From Blastopirellula sediminis (GTDB lineage Bacteria; Planctomycetota; Planctomycetia; Pirellulales; Pirellulaceae), in NCBI RefSeq assembly GCF_020966755.1, contig NZ_JAJKFT010000010.1, forward strand, positions 3,413,415 to 3,477,414: a stretch of 64,000 nt of DNA. Direction: 5' to 3'. Within the stretch, counting starts at the first letter, position 1. The number at the start of each line of letters is the position of its first letter. Below, piece after piece: positions 1-8,209 of the stretch. Made by a program: the position numbers and the translations under genes. The notes under the pieces are model-generated. The model was given only the letters and a program-made list of their open reading frames with translations, searched no databases and was not told where the DNA came from.

Positions 1-884
1 AAACCGTTACGGTTGTGCAGTTTCGTCAGGCCGTCGAATTGCATCTTGCGATCGATGTCGGCCAAGCGGCGTTCGGCTCGCAAGATCGTCAGCAGGGTGT
101 CTTGCATCTTGTCGCGCAGGTCGTGCGCCAGATCGATCAGGCGGCTGATTTCCTGCAACAAGCGGCGACGGCCGTCCGCCGGATCGGACGACAGGTCGAA
201 TTGTTCGATGTTGCTGATCGTGGTCTCGATCTGAGCGGCCTGCTCCATTAGCACCATGTTGAGCGAGCCGCCAATATCGGAGTATTCGCCCAGCGCGTCT
301 TGATTGCTATCGAGGGTGCTGGCCGCTTCGGCTTGCTTATTGAGCCAGTCGCGGTTGAGATCTTCCAGTTCGACCGTGATAACTTCCAGCAGACCAGAGT
401 CAGGGCTATCGTCCATGGCCCGCAGTTGGTTGTCGATTTCAATGAGAGCGTCGCGATACTTGCCGACTTCCAGTCGCAACACTTCGGCCGAAGCTTCGAC
501 CAGGCTGTTGGCGACGATCGATTCTCCCTGGAGCATGCCGATGTATTCCGGCGGAATCGCGTCAATCGAAGCGATCGCACGTGCGCGTACCGTCGTTTGA
601 GTCGGCGCATTCGCCGATTCGCACGAGAGTTCACGACTGGCGTCAACCTCGGTCGTATCTTGATGCGAGTCGAACGCCACAACCGCTCGACCTTCATCTA
701 CGACTTGACGCAGGTATAACGCGAGGCCAAATCCGATTCCCAGATTGGCCAGCATCATCCCACTTAGGAATACCCACAACACGTTAAAGCCCCAAATTTC
801 TCGCGATTGCGATCGACGACTTGTCGGACCGCTGCTGCCGAAGCCTACGTTAGTAAAATGTGGGAAGAATAGTTCCTGTCTCAA
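1..884 (-). CDS. Membrane-anchored GGDEF protein (putative diguanylate cyclase), 5' part only
   Basis: The frame is open for about 294 codons and runs off the left edge. It reads a short basic N-terminus, one hydrophobic segment (near residues 28-52, WVFLSGMMLANLGIGFGLAL), a long charged helical region likely to be coiled coil, and ends with DIDRKMQFDGLTKLHNRNG. That last motif is the D-x-L-T-x-L-x-N-R signature that opens GGDEF domains, so the cyclase domain itself lies beyond the window. The role inferred is cyclic di-GMP synthesis at the inner membrane, with the coiled coil as a signal relay. No ATG precedes the membrane segment. The only early start I see is TTG at 882-884, with no convincing ribosome-binding site, so the 5' end is uncertain. 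The active-site GGDEF residues are not visible. Confidence 0.72.
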   Translation of the reverse strand, partial: MRQELFFPHFTNVGFGSSGPTSRRSQSREIWGFNVLWVFLSGMMLANLGIGFGLALYLRQVVDEGRAVVAFDSHQDTTEVDASRELSCESANAPTQTTVRARAIASIDAIPPEYIGMLQGESIVANSLVEASAEVLRLEVGKYRDALIEIDNQLRAMDDSPDSGLLEVITVELEDLNRDWLNKQAEAASTLDSNQDALGEYSDIGGSLNMVLMEQAAQIETTISNIEQFDLSSDPADGRRRLLQEISRLIDLAHDLRDKMQDTLLTILRAERRLADIDRKMQFDGLTKLHNRNG

Positions 885-923
885 ATCGGGGAATTCGTGT
901 TCCGGTTATGCCGGTTCTTGCAG

Positions 924-1967
924 TCACGTCTGGCGGTTTGCCTCTGCGTCGGGGGAGGCCTCGCCTCGTAAGATGGCCCGTCGAAACGGGTTATCCTTCG
1001 GTATAACTGGCCCTTCGCCGGGCGACGCGAGCGCTGCGGAAAACCGTTGCAGCTCCGAATTGATCCGATCGGCCTGCTGAACCAGCAGCGCTTCGCACGA
1101 AATCGGTCGCCGATAATCGCCGTCGGCGTAGTAATCCTGATGCGTTAGCACGATCAGTTCCAAACGCCTCAGCAAGTCGGGCGAAACTCTGAGTCGCTGA
1201 CCGGTTTCGCGTACCAGGTCACGTCCCATCAAAACGTGTCCCAGGATCTGGCCATCGAGCGAAGTCGCCACCCCGCCCTGCACCAGATCGATTTCCAGCA
1301 GTTTCCCCACGTCGTGCAGCAAGGCGCCGGCGATCGCCAGATCACACGTCGGCCGATCTTGCAGCGGCGGAAGTTGATGCCGATGCCGCTCGATTAGATC
1401 GATGACCGTCTGGGCGACGCTGAGCGAGTGCTCCAGCAAACCTCCCTGGTAACAGTGATGATGATAGAGCGCCGCCGGCGCGAGCAGCAACGGTTCCCGC
1501 TGCTCGGTATAGATCGTCGTTACCAATTGCCGCAGCGACTCGTCCTGGATATCGCATTGGCAAATCATCAGCGCCGCGTCCCACAGCTCGGCCGGGTCCT
1601 CTACCGATCGAGGTTGGCAGCGGGTCGGATCGAAGCCTTGCCGCAAATCATCTTCGTTGACTGGGCGAATCTTGCGCGGTACCAGTTCCTTTCCGCGGTG
1701 CGACTCGTGGTAGATCGCTCGGACCTTAAAGTGCTGGCCCAGTTTCCATTCGTCCTGGCACGCTTCGAACCATTGCGAGTCATTCCAGATCATGGCAAAA
1801 ACGCGGCGACGATCGTCTCGAAATTCGAGCCGTCGATATGGTAGGCCGTTTTTGCCGATCCGCTCTTGGCGGTCGACCAGTTGAACGTAAACGTCGCCGA
1901 ATTCTCCCGGGCGGAGATCTCCCAGCGTCGTCGCGATGGAAAGGGGATCGTCATTCATGTCCGCCAT
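924..1967 (-). CDS. YhaM-like 3'-5' exoribonuclease, OB-fold plus HD domain
   Basis: 347 residues. The N-terminal third (about residues 16-105) has the look of an OB-fold nucleic-acid binding domain (GEFGDVYVQLVDRQERIGKNG and a RRVFAMIWNDS strand). The central part carries an HD metal-dependent phosphohydrolase core: YQGGLLEHSLSV, GALLHDVGKL, and a later VLTHQDYY histidine. This order and length match the YhaM family, which trims RNA 3' ends and can degrade single-stranded DNA in Firmicutes. The acidic C-terminus is not conserved as far as I can tell. The gene stands 35 bp downstream of the acyltransferase on the same strand, so it may be the last gene of a galE-acyltransferase-yhaM unit. Two possible ATG starts lie three codons apart (MADM); the first is used here. 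Confidence 0.85.
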   Translation of the reverse strand: MADMNDDPLSIATTLGDLRPGEFGDVYVQLVDRQERIGKNGLPYRRLEFRDDRRRVFAMIWNDSQWFEACQDEWKLGQHFKVRAIYHESHRGKELVPRKIRPVNEDDLRQGFDPTRCQPRSVEDPAELWDAALMICQCDIQDESLRQLVTTIYTEQREPLLLAPAALYHHHCYQGGLLEHSLSVAQTVIDLIERHRHQLPPLQDRPTCDLAIAGALLHDVGKLLEIDLVQGGVATSLDGQILGHVLMGRDLVRETGQRLRVSPDLLRRLELIVLTHQDYYADGDYRRPISCEALLVQQADRINSELQRFSAALASPGEGPVIPKDNPFRRAILRGEASPDAEANRQT

Positions 1968-2002
1968 TCTAGCGGGAATCGATCCCCTCTCAAGAGTTTT
2001 CG

Positions 2003-3217
2003 TCAGTCCTGGTACAGCGGCGATTCTCGGGAGAGTTTCGCCAGCTTTGCCGCGAGTCGATCTCGCAGCAGCTCGCTCAGCGGGTCGATGCTCGCCGAGC
2101 GATCCCGCTCAGGCGAGACTTCGATCGCCGGGTCGACGTCGATCACCACGTGCAGCTTGCCATGGACCCGAACCTTGTCGGTCAGATCTTCTTCGTACCG
2201 CTCGACCGTTTCGAGCAAGCGATCGACCGACGGGTACTCGGCCAGATAATCGGGCAAATAGCAGGAAAGCTGTTGGGCCAGATAAATGTCAGCCAGCTGG
2301 TCCCAGCGGCGGTTCCGTTCTTCCTGCGGCAATGCTTCCTTCACCATCGCCGGCATGATCTTCATCCGCAGCGCTTTGACCCGCGGAACGACGGCAGGCG
2401 CTTCGGGCGGGCATTGCCACTCTTCTTCGAGCGGTCCAAGCAGTCGATTGATTAAGTTGTCGAGCCGCTGCTGCGTGCTGCCGGTGCGGATTTGCTGGAA
2501 GTACTCCGATTCTTTGAGCGCGAGCAGCGCCATGCCGACTTTTGCGATGCGATCGAACAGCGGCAGATGGCTTTGCGGCTTCCAGGTGAGCCGATGTTCG
2601 ATTTCGGTGAGCACCGGATCAACCGCGCGGCGCAGATCGCCGCGAAACAGATACTTGATGCCGATCGGATGGATCACGACTTTGCCGCCGGTCGATTTGG
2701 CCCGCTTTTTGGCCGCGGCGCGAGCGATAAAGGTGACGCCGTCCAGCAGCGCATGAATTCGATCATTGGTTCGTGTGGTGGAGCCTTCGGGAAAGACCAG
2801 CAGCGGGCGTTCGGCGGTCGCCAGCGCGTCGATCGCGGTATTGATCGCCTGACGGTCGATCCCTTCGCGATAAATGCTGAAGCCGCCCATCAGGCGAATC
2901 GCCAGCGAGTTGAACCAACCTTGGTTGAACAAGTGCCAGCTCGCCATTGCGTAGAGATGAAAGCCGACGTCTTTCGCCAGATAACCGAGCGTTAGCGGAT
3001 CGGAGGTGCGGCAATGATTCGGCGCCATCATCACGCCGTGCCCCGCGTCGAGCGACTCGCGGAGCAAGTGCTGATTGCGAAGTTCGTAGCTCTCGACCCC
3101 TTCCTTCTTTCGCAGGTAATAGCCGTACAAGTCCAATCTCTGGATCAACGCGGGCCAAAAGTGGCCGCGATGAGGAGGAATAAACGTGTACGGCTTTTCG
3201 AATACGATCTGCTGCAT
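2003..3217 (-). CDS. PlsC-like 1-acyl-glycerol-phosphate acyltransferase family protein
   Basis: 404 residues from the ATG at 3215-3217. The frame is open further upstream but that stretch overlaps galE antisense-free coding and is basic and unlike a protein start. The NHCRTSD motif fits the H-x4-D catalytic motif of the glycerolipid acyltransferase family, and FPEGSTTR fits the substrate-binding FPEG motif. The N-terminal 200 residues form the acyltransferase domain. The C-terminal 200 residues are helical and charged and are not recognised. No clear membrane helix is present, so the protein may be peripherally bound. The likely role is acylation of a lysophospholipid or another glycerol phosphate, but the exact acceptor cannot be read from the sequence. 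It lies 23 bp after galE on the same strand, suggesting co-transcription in envelope lipid or glycan synthesis. Confidence 0.82.
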   Translation of the reverse strand: MQQIVFEKPYTFIPPHRGHFWPALIQRLDLYGYYLRKKEGVESYELRNQHLLRESLDAGHGVMMAPNHCRTSDPLTLGYLAKDVGFHLYAMASWHLFNQGWFNSLAIRLMGGFSIYREGIDRQAINTAIDALATAERPLLVFPEGSTTRTNDRIHALLDGVTFIARAAAKKRAKSTGGKVVIHPIGIKYLFRGDLRRAVDPVLTEIEHRLTWKPQSHLPLFDRIAKVGMALLALKESEYFQQIRTGSTQQRLDNLINRLLGPLEEEWQCPPEAPAVVPRVKALRMKIMPAMVKEALPQEERNRRWDQLADIYLAQQLSCYLPDYLAEYPSVDRLLETVERYEEDLTDKVRVHGKLHVVIDVDPAIEVSPERDRSASIDPLSELLRDRLAAKLAKLSRESPLYQD

Positions 3218-3240
3218 CGGAGGAGAGTCGAACTTGCTCG

Positions 3241-4224
3241 TTAGTCGGCGTAGCCGTGCGGATGGGCGACGTGCCACTTCCACGCGGTTTCTACGGTCTT
3301 TCGAATGTCCAGGTATTTCGCACGCCAACCCAATTGCTTCAGCGCCAGCGAGGCGTCGGCGACCAGTTCCGGCGGGTCGCCGGGGCGACGCGGAGCGATT
3401 TTTTCGGGGATCGCGTGGCCGGTGACGTCGCGACAAGCTTGGATCACTTCCCGAACGCTCACCCCTTCCCCGGTTCCCAGGTTCAGCTTCAACGCCACGC
3501 CGGGCTCCAGCTTTTCCATCGCCGTCAGATGGGCGGTCGCCAGATCGTCGACATGAATATAGTCGCGAATGCAGGTTCCGTCAGGCGTTGGGTAATCGTC
3601 GCCGAAAATCGAAATCGCTTCGCGCTGGCCGAGCGCCACTTGCAACACGATCGGGATCAGGTGCGATTCGGGATCATGGTCTTCCCCAATGTCGCCGTCA
3701 GGCGATGCGCCGGAAGCGTTGAAGTAGCGGAGCGCCGCGTAGCCGAATCCATACGCGTGAGCGTAGTCGGCCAATGCGTGTTCGATGCACAACTTGGTAA
3801 AGCCGTACGGATTGACCGGCGACTGCGTGGTCGACTCGGTAATCGGCATTTGATCGGGTTCGCCGTAGGTGGCGCAGGTGCTCGAAAAGACGATCCGGCG
3901 AACGTCGGCGGCCCGCATCGAGTCTAGCAGCGACAGCGTCGCGACGATGTTGTTGCGATAGTATTTGGCTGGATCGGTCACCGACTCGCCGACCAGGGCG
4001 CTCGCGGCGAAGTGCATCACGGCTTCGATTTTCAACTCCCGCATCAGGCTCGTCAGTTGCGGGCCATCGTGCAGGTCGCCGACGATCAAACGGTCGGCCG
4101 GAACCGCCCCGCGGTGACCTTGCGAGAGGTTGTCGTAGATCCAGACGTCATGTCCTTGCCGCATCAAATGACGGGCAGTATGCGAGCCGACGTAGCCGGC
4201 GCCGCCGGAAACCAGGACTTTCAT
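3241..4224 (-). CDS. galE: UDP-glucose 4-epimerase
   Basis: 327 residues, the usual GalE length. The start is set at the ATG at 4222-4224 (MKVLVSGGAGYVGSH); an in-frame extension of 14 residues upstream lacks family similarity. It is a short-chain dehydrogenase/reductase: the NAD-binding GGAGYVG motif is at residues 7-13, SSTCATYG supplies the catalytic Ser/Thr near 114-116, and NPYGFTK supplies the Tyr140-x3-Lys144 pair. DYIHVDDLATAH and the NLGTGEGVSV stretch are typical of bacterial GalE. The enzyme interconverts UDP-glucose and UDP-galactose in the cytoplasm for surface polysaccharide. It is divergent from the xerC/D-like gene, with 225 bp between them, which probably carries both promoters. 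Confidence 0.95.
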   Translation of the reverse strand: MKVLVSGGAGYVGSHTARHLMRQGHDVWIYDNLSQGHRGAVPADRLIVGDLHDGPQLTSLMRELKIEAVMHFAASALVGESVTDPAKYYRNNIVATLSLLDSMRAADVRRIVFSSTCATYGEPDQMPITESTTQSPVNPYGFTKLCIEHALADYAHAYGFGYAALRYFNASGASPDGDIGEDHDPESHLIPIVLQVALGQREAISIFGDDYPTPDGTCIRDYIHVDDLATAHLTAMEKLEPGVALKLNLGTGEGVSVREVIQACRDVTGHAIPEKIAPRRPGDPPELVADASLALKQLGWRAKYLDIRKTVETAWKWHVAHPHGYAD

Positions 4225-4449
4225 GATATGCGCCTTACCAGTGTATTGGGGTGCGGGTGCGGTCATGCGATCCGTTGCGCCCAGATTCTGGACGAAAACG
4301 CCATTAGGATCAATATGACCGGTAAGGTTAACCGTGACTTGGGGTTAGGTTCGGTTTGGCGGCGAATTCGGGCCGTTTCAATCTAGCCTCGTCCGCCGCC
4401 GATACTGGATAATGACGCACTCAAACATACCGCGTGAAAAACGGCAGGC

Positions 4450-5391
4450 ATGGCCAGAATAAGACGGAAATTAGTTCGCCCCCAACCGCAAGCTCGCGGC
4501 AACGTCGCCGCGCGGATGTCGGCGGCGTTCGCCGATTATTTGCAGAGCGAGTGCCACTTGGCCGCCAATACGGTCGCCGCCTATCGTCGCGATCTGGTTC
4601 GGTTTGAAAAATGGCTTGGGGCGCGAGAGATTAAGAGTCTGCGGGTTTCGGACCTGGCCGATTACGTTGCGTGGCTCCATCGCCAAGACCTGGCCCCGGC
4701 AACAATCGCCCGCGGCGTCGTGTCGCTGAAGATTTTCTTCCGTTATCTCCAGTTGGAAGGAATCTTGCAGGACAACGTGGTGGAACTGCTCGGCAGTCAA
4801 AAGATCTGGCGGCGGATCCCCTCCGTCATTGCGCCTCATAAGATCGACGATCTGATGACGGCGCCTTGGAGCGAAGATCCTTACTGGCGCCGCGATCGGG
4901 CCCTGTTGGAGCTTCTATACGCTACCGGTTGCCGTGCGTCGGAAGTGAGTAATCTTCGTTTAGACGACGTTCATCTGGACGAAGGGTACTGCAAGTGCGA
5001 AGGGAAAGGCTCGAAGCAGCGGATCGCGCCGCTAGCGAAAAAAGCGGCCGACACGGTCCGGGCGTATCTCGAAACCGATCGTCCGAAGCTGACCAAGCGA
5101 AATCCACCGGACGCGGTGTACCTGTTTCTCTCGCGCAGCGGCAAGCGACTGTCGCGCATCGCGATTTGGGAACTGGTGAAAAAGTACGCCGCCCGGGCCG
5201 GGATCGATCCGGAAGTGAGTCCTCACTCGCTCCGACATAGCTTTGCGACCCATTTGCTGGCCGGCGGCGCCGATTTGCGGCATGTGCAGGAAATGATGGG
5301 GCACGCCAGCATCGCAACGACGCAGATCTACACGCACGTCGACCAGTCGCGTTTGAAGAAGGTGCACGCACAGTTTCATCCGCGTGCGTAA
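4450..5391 (+). CDS. Tyrosine recombinase of the XerC/XerD family
   Basis: 313 residues. The N-terminal SAM-like core-binding domain (about 25-110) precedes a full catalytic domain with Arg162 (ATGCRASE), Lys186 (GKGSKQR), His259 and Arg262 (HSLRHSF), His285 (GHAS) and the Tyr294 nucleophile (IYTHV). The overall length and the HSFATHLL, GADLRHVQEMMGHASIATTQIYTHV series match chromosomal XerC/XerD, which resolve chromosome dimers at dif. I cannot say which of the two it is. No integron-, phage- or transposon-like gene is adjacent, which favours a housekeeping role. The N-terminus has about 20 extra basic residues compared with E. coli XerD; a later start at Met23 is possible. Its stop codon directly abuts the stop of the convergent gene that follows. 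Confidence 0.93.
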   Translation: MARIRRKLVRPQPQARGNVAARMSAAFADYLQSECHLAANTVAAYRRDLVRFEKWLGAREIKSLRVSDLADYVAWLHRQDLAPATIARGVVSLKIFFRYLQLEGILQDNVVELLGSQKIWRRIPSVIAPHKIDDLMTAPWSEDPYWRRDRALLELLYATGCRASEVSNLRLDDVHLDEGYCKCEGKGSKQRIAPLAKKAADTVRAYLETDRPKLTKRNPPDAVYLFLSRSGKRLSRIAIWELVKKYAARAGIDPEVSPHSLRHSFATHLLAGGADLRHVQEMMGHASIATTQIYTHVDQSRLKKVHAQFHPRA

Positions 5392-5955
5392 TTACTGGGC
5401 CGCTTGTTTCGCTAGTTGCTCGTCTTGCTCCATCGCCGCTTGGACGGCGCTGAAATCATTATTCTTCTCGTACCACGTTTCCCACGAAGCGACCTCTTCC
5501 GGACTACACCAGAGATTCACCTCGTAGATAGGCCCTGCAGAGCTTCGACCCCTCGCGGTAAACGCAGCTTCCGCTTGTCCCGATTGACGCTGAGCGACCT
5601 GGGTGCTGAGGTAATGGGCTTCGGGCGAAGGACAGGGAATCTGCTCGAAGCGAAACTGGCAGTGAACAAGTCGGCCTTGTTTCACCAGCGCATCACGATG
5701 GTAACGCCCCCAGTCGGCGGTCTGATCCCAATCGAGAAAACGAGCGACGATTCCATGTTTGCCGCCGTTCATGTAAGCGTTGATTTCGGAACTCGCCCAG
5801 GCCATCCCCAAACGATGAAATCGACCGCCCGTGAAGAGATAGACGGCGCCGGCAATCATCGCCAGAAGGACGACGACGCAGATTCCGCGTACGACGCGGT
5901 AGGGGACTTTGCTGTTGGGCTGCGACGTTGGAGCGTCGGCAGATGCGTTCGACAT
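5392..5955 (-). CDS. Hypothetical single-pass membrane protein
   Basis: 187 residues with a polar N-terminus, one hydrophobic helix at about 22-43 (ICVVVLLAMIAGAVYLF) and a soluble domain rich in aromatic residues outside it. The soluble part contains two cysteines (CQFRFEQIPC) that could form a disulfide and a third in LWCSPEEVASWETWY. I recognise no family. Topology (short basic cytoplasmic tail then helix) suggests a periplasmic soluble domain. It ends exactly next to the stop of the convergent recombinase gene with no spacer, and its own start is about 150 bp downstream of the Exb-operon terminator, so it is probably a separate transcription unit. Confidence 0.72.
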   Translation of the reverse strand: MSNASADAPTSQPNSKVPYRVVRGICVVVLLAMIAGAVYLFTGGRFHRLGMAWASSEINAYMNGGKHGIVARFLDWDQTADWGRYHRDALVKQGRLVHCQFRFEQIPCPSPEAHYLSTQVAQRQSGQAEAAFTARGRSSAGPIYEVNLWCSPEEVASWETWYEKNNDFSAVQAAMEQDEQLAKQAAQ

Positions 5956-6100
5956 CGTCGTTCGGCTCTCGATAGTGAGCGGCGATTCGTGAAATAGACG
6001 CTGTCGGAATTTTAACCCGATGGGAACGGACCGGGAAAGAGACTTGCGGCGGCATGCCCTCGGCTCACGCCTTGGGCTACTCTTCGGGCCGCGCGCAAGA

Positions 6101-6137
6101 AAAGAGGCCGGGTCTGCTTTCGCGGTCCGGCCTCTTT
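6101..6137 (-). terminator. Intrinsic terminator after the ExbB/ExbD genes
   Basis: An 11-bp perfect inverted repeat (AAAGAGGCCGG / CCGGCCTCTTT) encloses a 15-base loop. Read on the minus strand the 3' arm ends in TTTTCTTG, giving a modest T tract. It lies 24 bp after the stop of the last ExbD gene. Confidence 0.75.
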
Positions 6138-6160
6138 CGGAGACGTTATTGATTCGCCAG

Positions 6161-6661
6161 TTAGCGTCCGGCGGAGGGAGAGAACTTGACCTTTTCGATC
6201 AAGCGCTGGATGTTCCCTTCTTTGTCGACGCGACCGGTGACTGCGGTCATCGCTTCGATGACATATTCGTACTGCAGGTTGTAATCGGCGTCGATTTCAA
6301 TCTCCGCCTCTTCCGCCGCCGAGCCGGGACCGGTGTCGGTGCCGATTTGCTCGATGATCTGGTCCTGCAGCTTCTTGAACTTCTCTTGGTACGACAAGCC
6401 GGAGAACGATCGATCGCCCAAACGGACTTCGTCAAGTTTGCCGGTCGGCGTGGCTCGAAGCGTCAACTTCAGCGGAAGTTGGTCGCTGGGAGCGCCCTGA
6501 GCCGCTTTCGGCATCTTGATGTCGAAGTCCCCTTCCATCGCCGCGACTTTAAACGTCATGACGAAGAAGACGAGCAGCTGAAACACGATGTCGATCATCG
6601 GCGTCATCTGCAAATCGATCTTATCGCTGCCGGCATGGCGAGCGGAATTTCGTAACTTCAT
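6161..6661 (-). CDS. ExbD/TolR-type biopolymer transport protein (second copy)
   Basis: 166 residues. The N-terminal LQMTPMIDIVFQLLVFFVM matches the ExbD/TolR family: a single transmembrane helix with the conserved aspartate of the proton channel (MIDIVF), then a periplasmic domain. ExbD forms a channel with ExbB and couples the proton gradient to work across the periplasm. The periplasmic part (DADYNLQYEYVIEAMTAVTG) resembles the ExbD fold, which usually carries a peptidoglycan- or partner-binding groove. It follows the first ExbD gene by only 14 bp and is the last gene of the block. Having two different ExbD paralogues in tandem is common in planctomycetes and other bacteria and suggests a mixed ExbD dimer or alternative partners. 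Confidence 0.93.
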   Translation of the reverse strand: MKLRNSARHAGSDKIDLQMTPMIDIVFQLLVFFVMTFKVAAMEGDFDIKMPKAAQGAPSDQLPLKLTLRATPTGKLDEVRLGDRSFSGLSYQEKFKKLQDQIIEQIGTDTGPGSAAEEAEIEIDADYNLQYEYVIEAMTAVTGRVDKEGNIQRLIEKVKFSPSAGR

Positions 6662-6675
6662 TGCCGCGGGACTTT

Positions 6676-7107
6676 CTACTTATACGTAAGCCGTTCTTTG
6701 GCTCTCAAAGCGAATAGTTCAAAGCCGACGTCCTGGCAAAGCCGGATTACTTCCTGCACTTTGCCGGTCGCCACTTCTCGGTCGCCGCGAATGATGATCG
6801 TGACTTTCGTCGGATCTTCGGCGTATTGCTTTTCCAGGATCATCCGCTTGCGCAGTTGTTCCATATCGTGCTCGTCATTGGCGATCACGATGATGCCGTT
6901 CTTGCGGACGTGCAACGTTAACGCGTCGATCAGCGGCGCGTCCGGGGGACGGGCCAGTTCGCTGTCGGGCAGTTTGACGTCTTTGTCCTGTTCCGCCTGG
7001 CTGAAATTAATCAGCACCATGAAGAAGGCGATCAATTGAAACGTCATGTCGATCATGGGGGTCATATCCCCCTCTGCGAGCACACGACGTGATTTTTTGA
7101 TGCGCAT
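6676..7107 (-). CDS. ExbD/TolR-type biopolymer transport protein (first copy)
   Basis: 143 residues. GDMTPMIDMTFQLIAFFMVL is the ExbD/TolR transmembrane segment with the channel aspartate (MIDM). The periplasmic domain contains VTIIIRGDREVATGKVQEVIRLCQDVG, the typical final strand-helix unit of ExbD (…I.aD……v..v…..aG). It lies 39 bp after exbB and 14 bp before the second exbD, so the three are almost certainly co-transcribed. The function inferred is a stator-type proton-channel subunit at the inner membrane. The start ATG is preceded by GGAGAACATAC (an SD-like GGAG). Confidence 0.93.
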   Translation of the reverse strand: MRIKKSRRVLAEGDMTPMIDMTFQLIAFFMVLINFSQAEQDKDVKLPDSELARPPDAPLIDALTLHVRKNGIIVIANDEHDMEQLRKRMILEKQYAEDPTKVTIIIRGDREVATGKVQEVIRLCQDVGFELFALRAKERLTYK

Positions 7108-7146
7108 GTATGTTCTCCGCTTGGCTCAAGGTCCGTAACGGCCTGA

Positions 7147-7974
7147 TTACTTGCGACCGACGGTTTGGAAGCGGCTCATCAAACCTTCGCTGGTGATGCC
7201 GACTTCCAGGGCGAGACGATCGACCCGGTTGCGGAGAATGCTGAACGAAGCGATCGCCGGAATCGCGATCGCGAGACCGACCAGCGTCGTCATGAGAGCG
7301 GTTGAAATGCCGTTGGCCAATTCGGCCGGATTCGGCGTGGCGCCGCCCAGCGCGATCACGCTAAACGCGCGAATCATCCCGTCGACCGTCCCGAACAGAC
7401 CGATCATCGGGCTGAGCGAGCCGATCAGAGCCAGGTAGCTGAGGCGGTGATCGAGCTTCATGTTCTCTTCTTCGCCCACTTCCTGCATCGCTTCGATCGC
7501 CTTGTCGTAGCCGAGCGAAACCTTTTCGAGGCCGGCCGACAGAACCTTGCCGAGGAAGGTGTCGTCTTCCTTCGCCAGATCGTACGCTTCCTGCACCTTG
7601 TTTTCGTCCAGGCAAGCTTCAAAGCTTTCGACCAGGTGGAGCGGCACCACGTTGTCGCGGCGAGCGTTGAGCAAGCACATGACGAACAGGGCGACGAAGA
7701 TCACCGAAATGAGCAGGAAGATGAAGAAGTAGTAGCTGAGGGCCTGCATGGTCCAGGTCAAAGCGTCGAGCTTCTTCGGGGGCTCTTCGGTCGGAGCGGC
7801 GCCAGCGGCCGGAGCAGCCGCAGGCGCGGCGGCCGGTTCGGCGGCGGCTGGTTCAGCCGCATCGTCCTGGGCGTACATGACGGATGACATCGGGCCGGCG
7901 GTCGCACAAACGACGGCCAGCGCGGCAATCACAGGAAACAACCAGCGAGAAACTTGAGACGATCCTGCGATCAT
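7147..7974 (-). CDS. ExbB/TolQ/MotA-type proton channel protein with N-terminal export signal
   Basis: 275 residues from the ATG at 7972-7974, which has GGAGCG eight bases upstream; a longer frame upstream is not supported. Residues 1-35 look like a signal sequence (WLFPVIAALAVVCATAGPM). An Ala/Pro/Glu-rich linker of about 30 residues follows, then the ExbB core: helix 1 (YYFFIFLLISVIFVALFVMCLL), a cytoplasmic loop, and helices 2 and 3 with LIGSLSPMIGLFGTVDGMI and GISTALMTTLVGLAIAIPAI, the most conserved ExbB/TolQ signature. The N-terminal signal plus linker is not present in E. coli ExbB or TolQ but occurs in longer family members. It lies between two secreted TPR genes and two exbD genes, which points to a dedicated Exb-type motor for an envelope process. 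Confidence 0.93.
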   Translation of the reverse strand: MIAGSSQVSRWLFPVIAALAVVCATAGPMSSVMYAQDDAAEPAAAEPAAAPAAAPAAGAAPTEEPPKKLDALTWTMQALSYYFFIFLLISVIFVALFVMCLLNARRDNVVPLHLVESFEACLDENKVQEAYDLAKEDDTFLGKVLSAGLEKVSLGYDKAIEAMQEVGEEENMKLDHRLSYLALIGSLSPMIGLFGTVDGMIRAFSVIALGGATPNPAELANGISTALMTTLVGLAIAIPAIASFSILRNRVDRLALEVGITSEGLMSRFQTVGRK

Positions 7975-8209
7975 CGGACGCTCCGTTCGAGTTAAATCGA
8001 TTGTGTGGGATGTGACGGCGAAAATGAGATGGGCCCAACGCGACTTGGGACGGAGTGTCGGCGTCGCGATTGGGGTTGGGAAGTCCCCGAAGAGCGATCG
8101 GCCCAGCGGGGAAGTTTCCAGTCTAATCACTCAAGTCTGACGGACAATCAGGCTTAGGCGAGTGGGATTACGTTGTTTTCGTACGAGAGCGGGCGTTTTA
8201 TTCCCGGTC

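Noticed and set aside
248..697. 149-codon minus-strand frame near the left edge
   Set aside because: It is an out-of-frame shadow of the GGDEF protein; the real frame shows a membrane helix and the GGDEF start motif.
4450..5391. Integron or mobile-element integrase
   Set aside because: No attI/attC-like sites or cargo genes are adjacent, and the protein matches XerC/XerD more than IntI or phage integrases.
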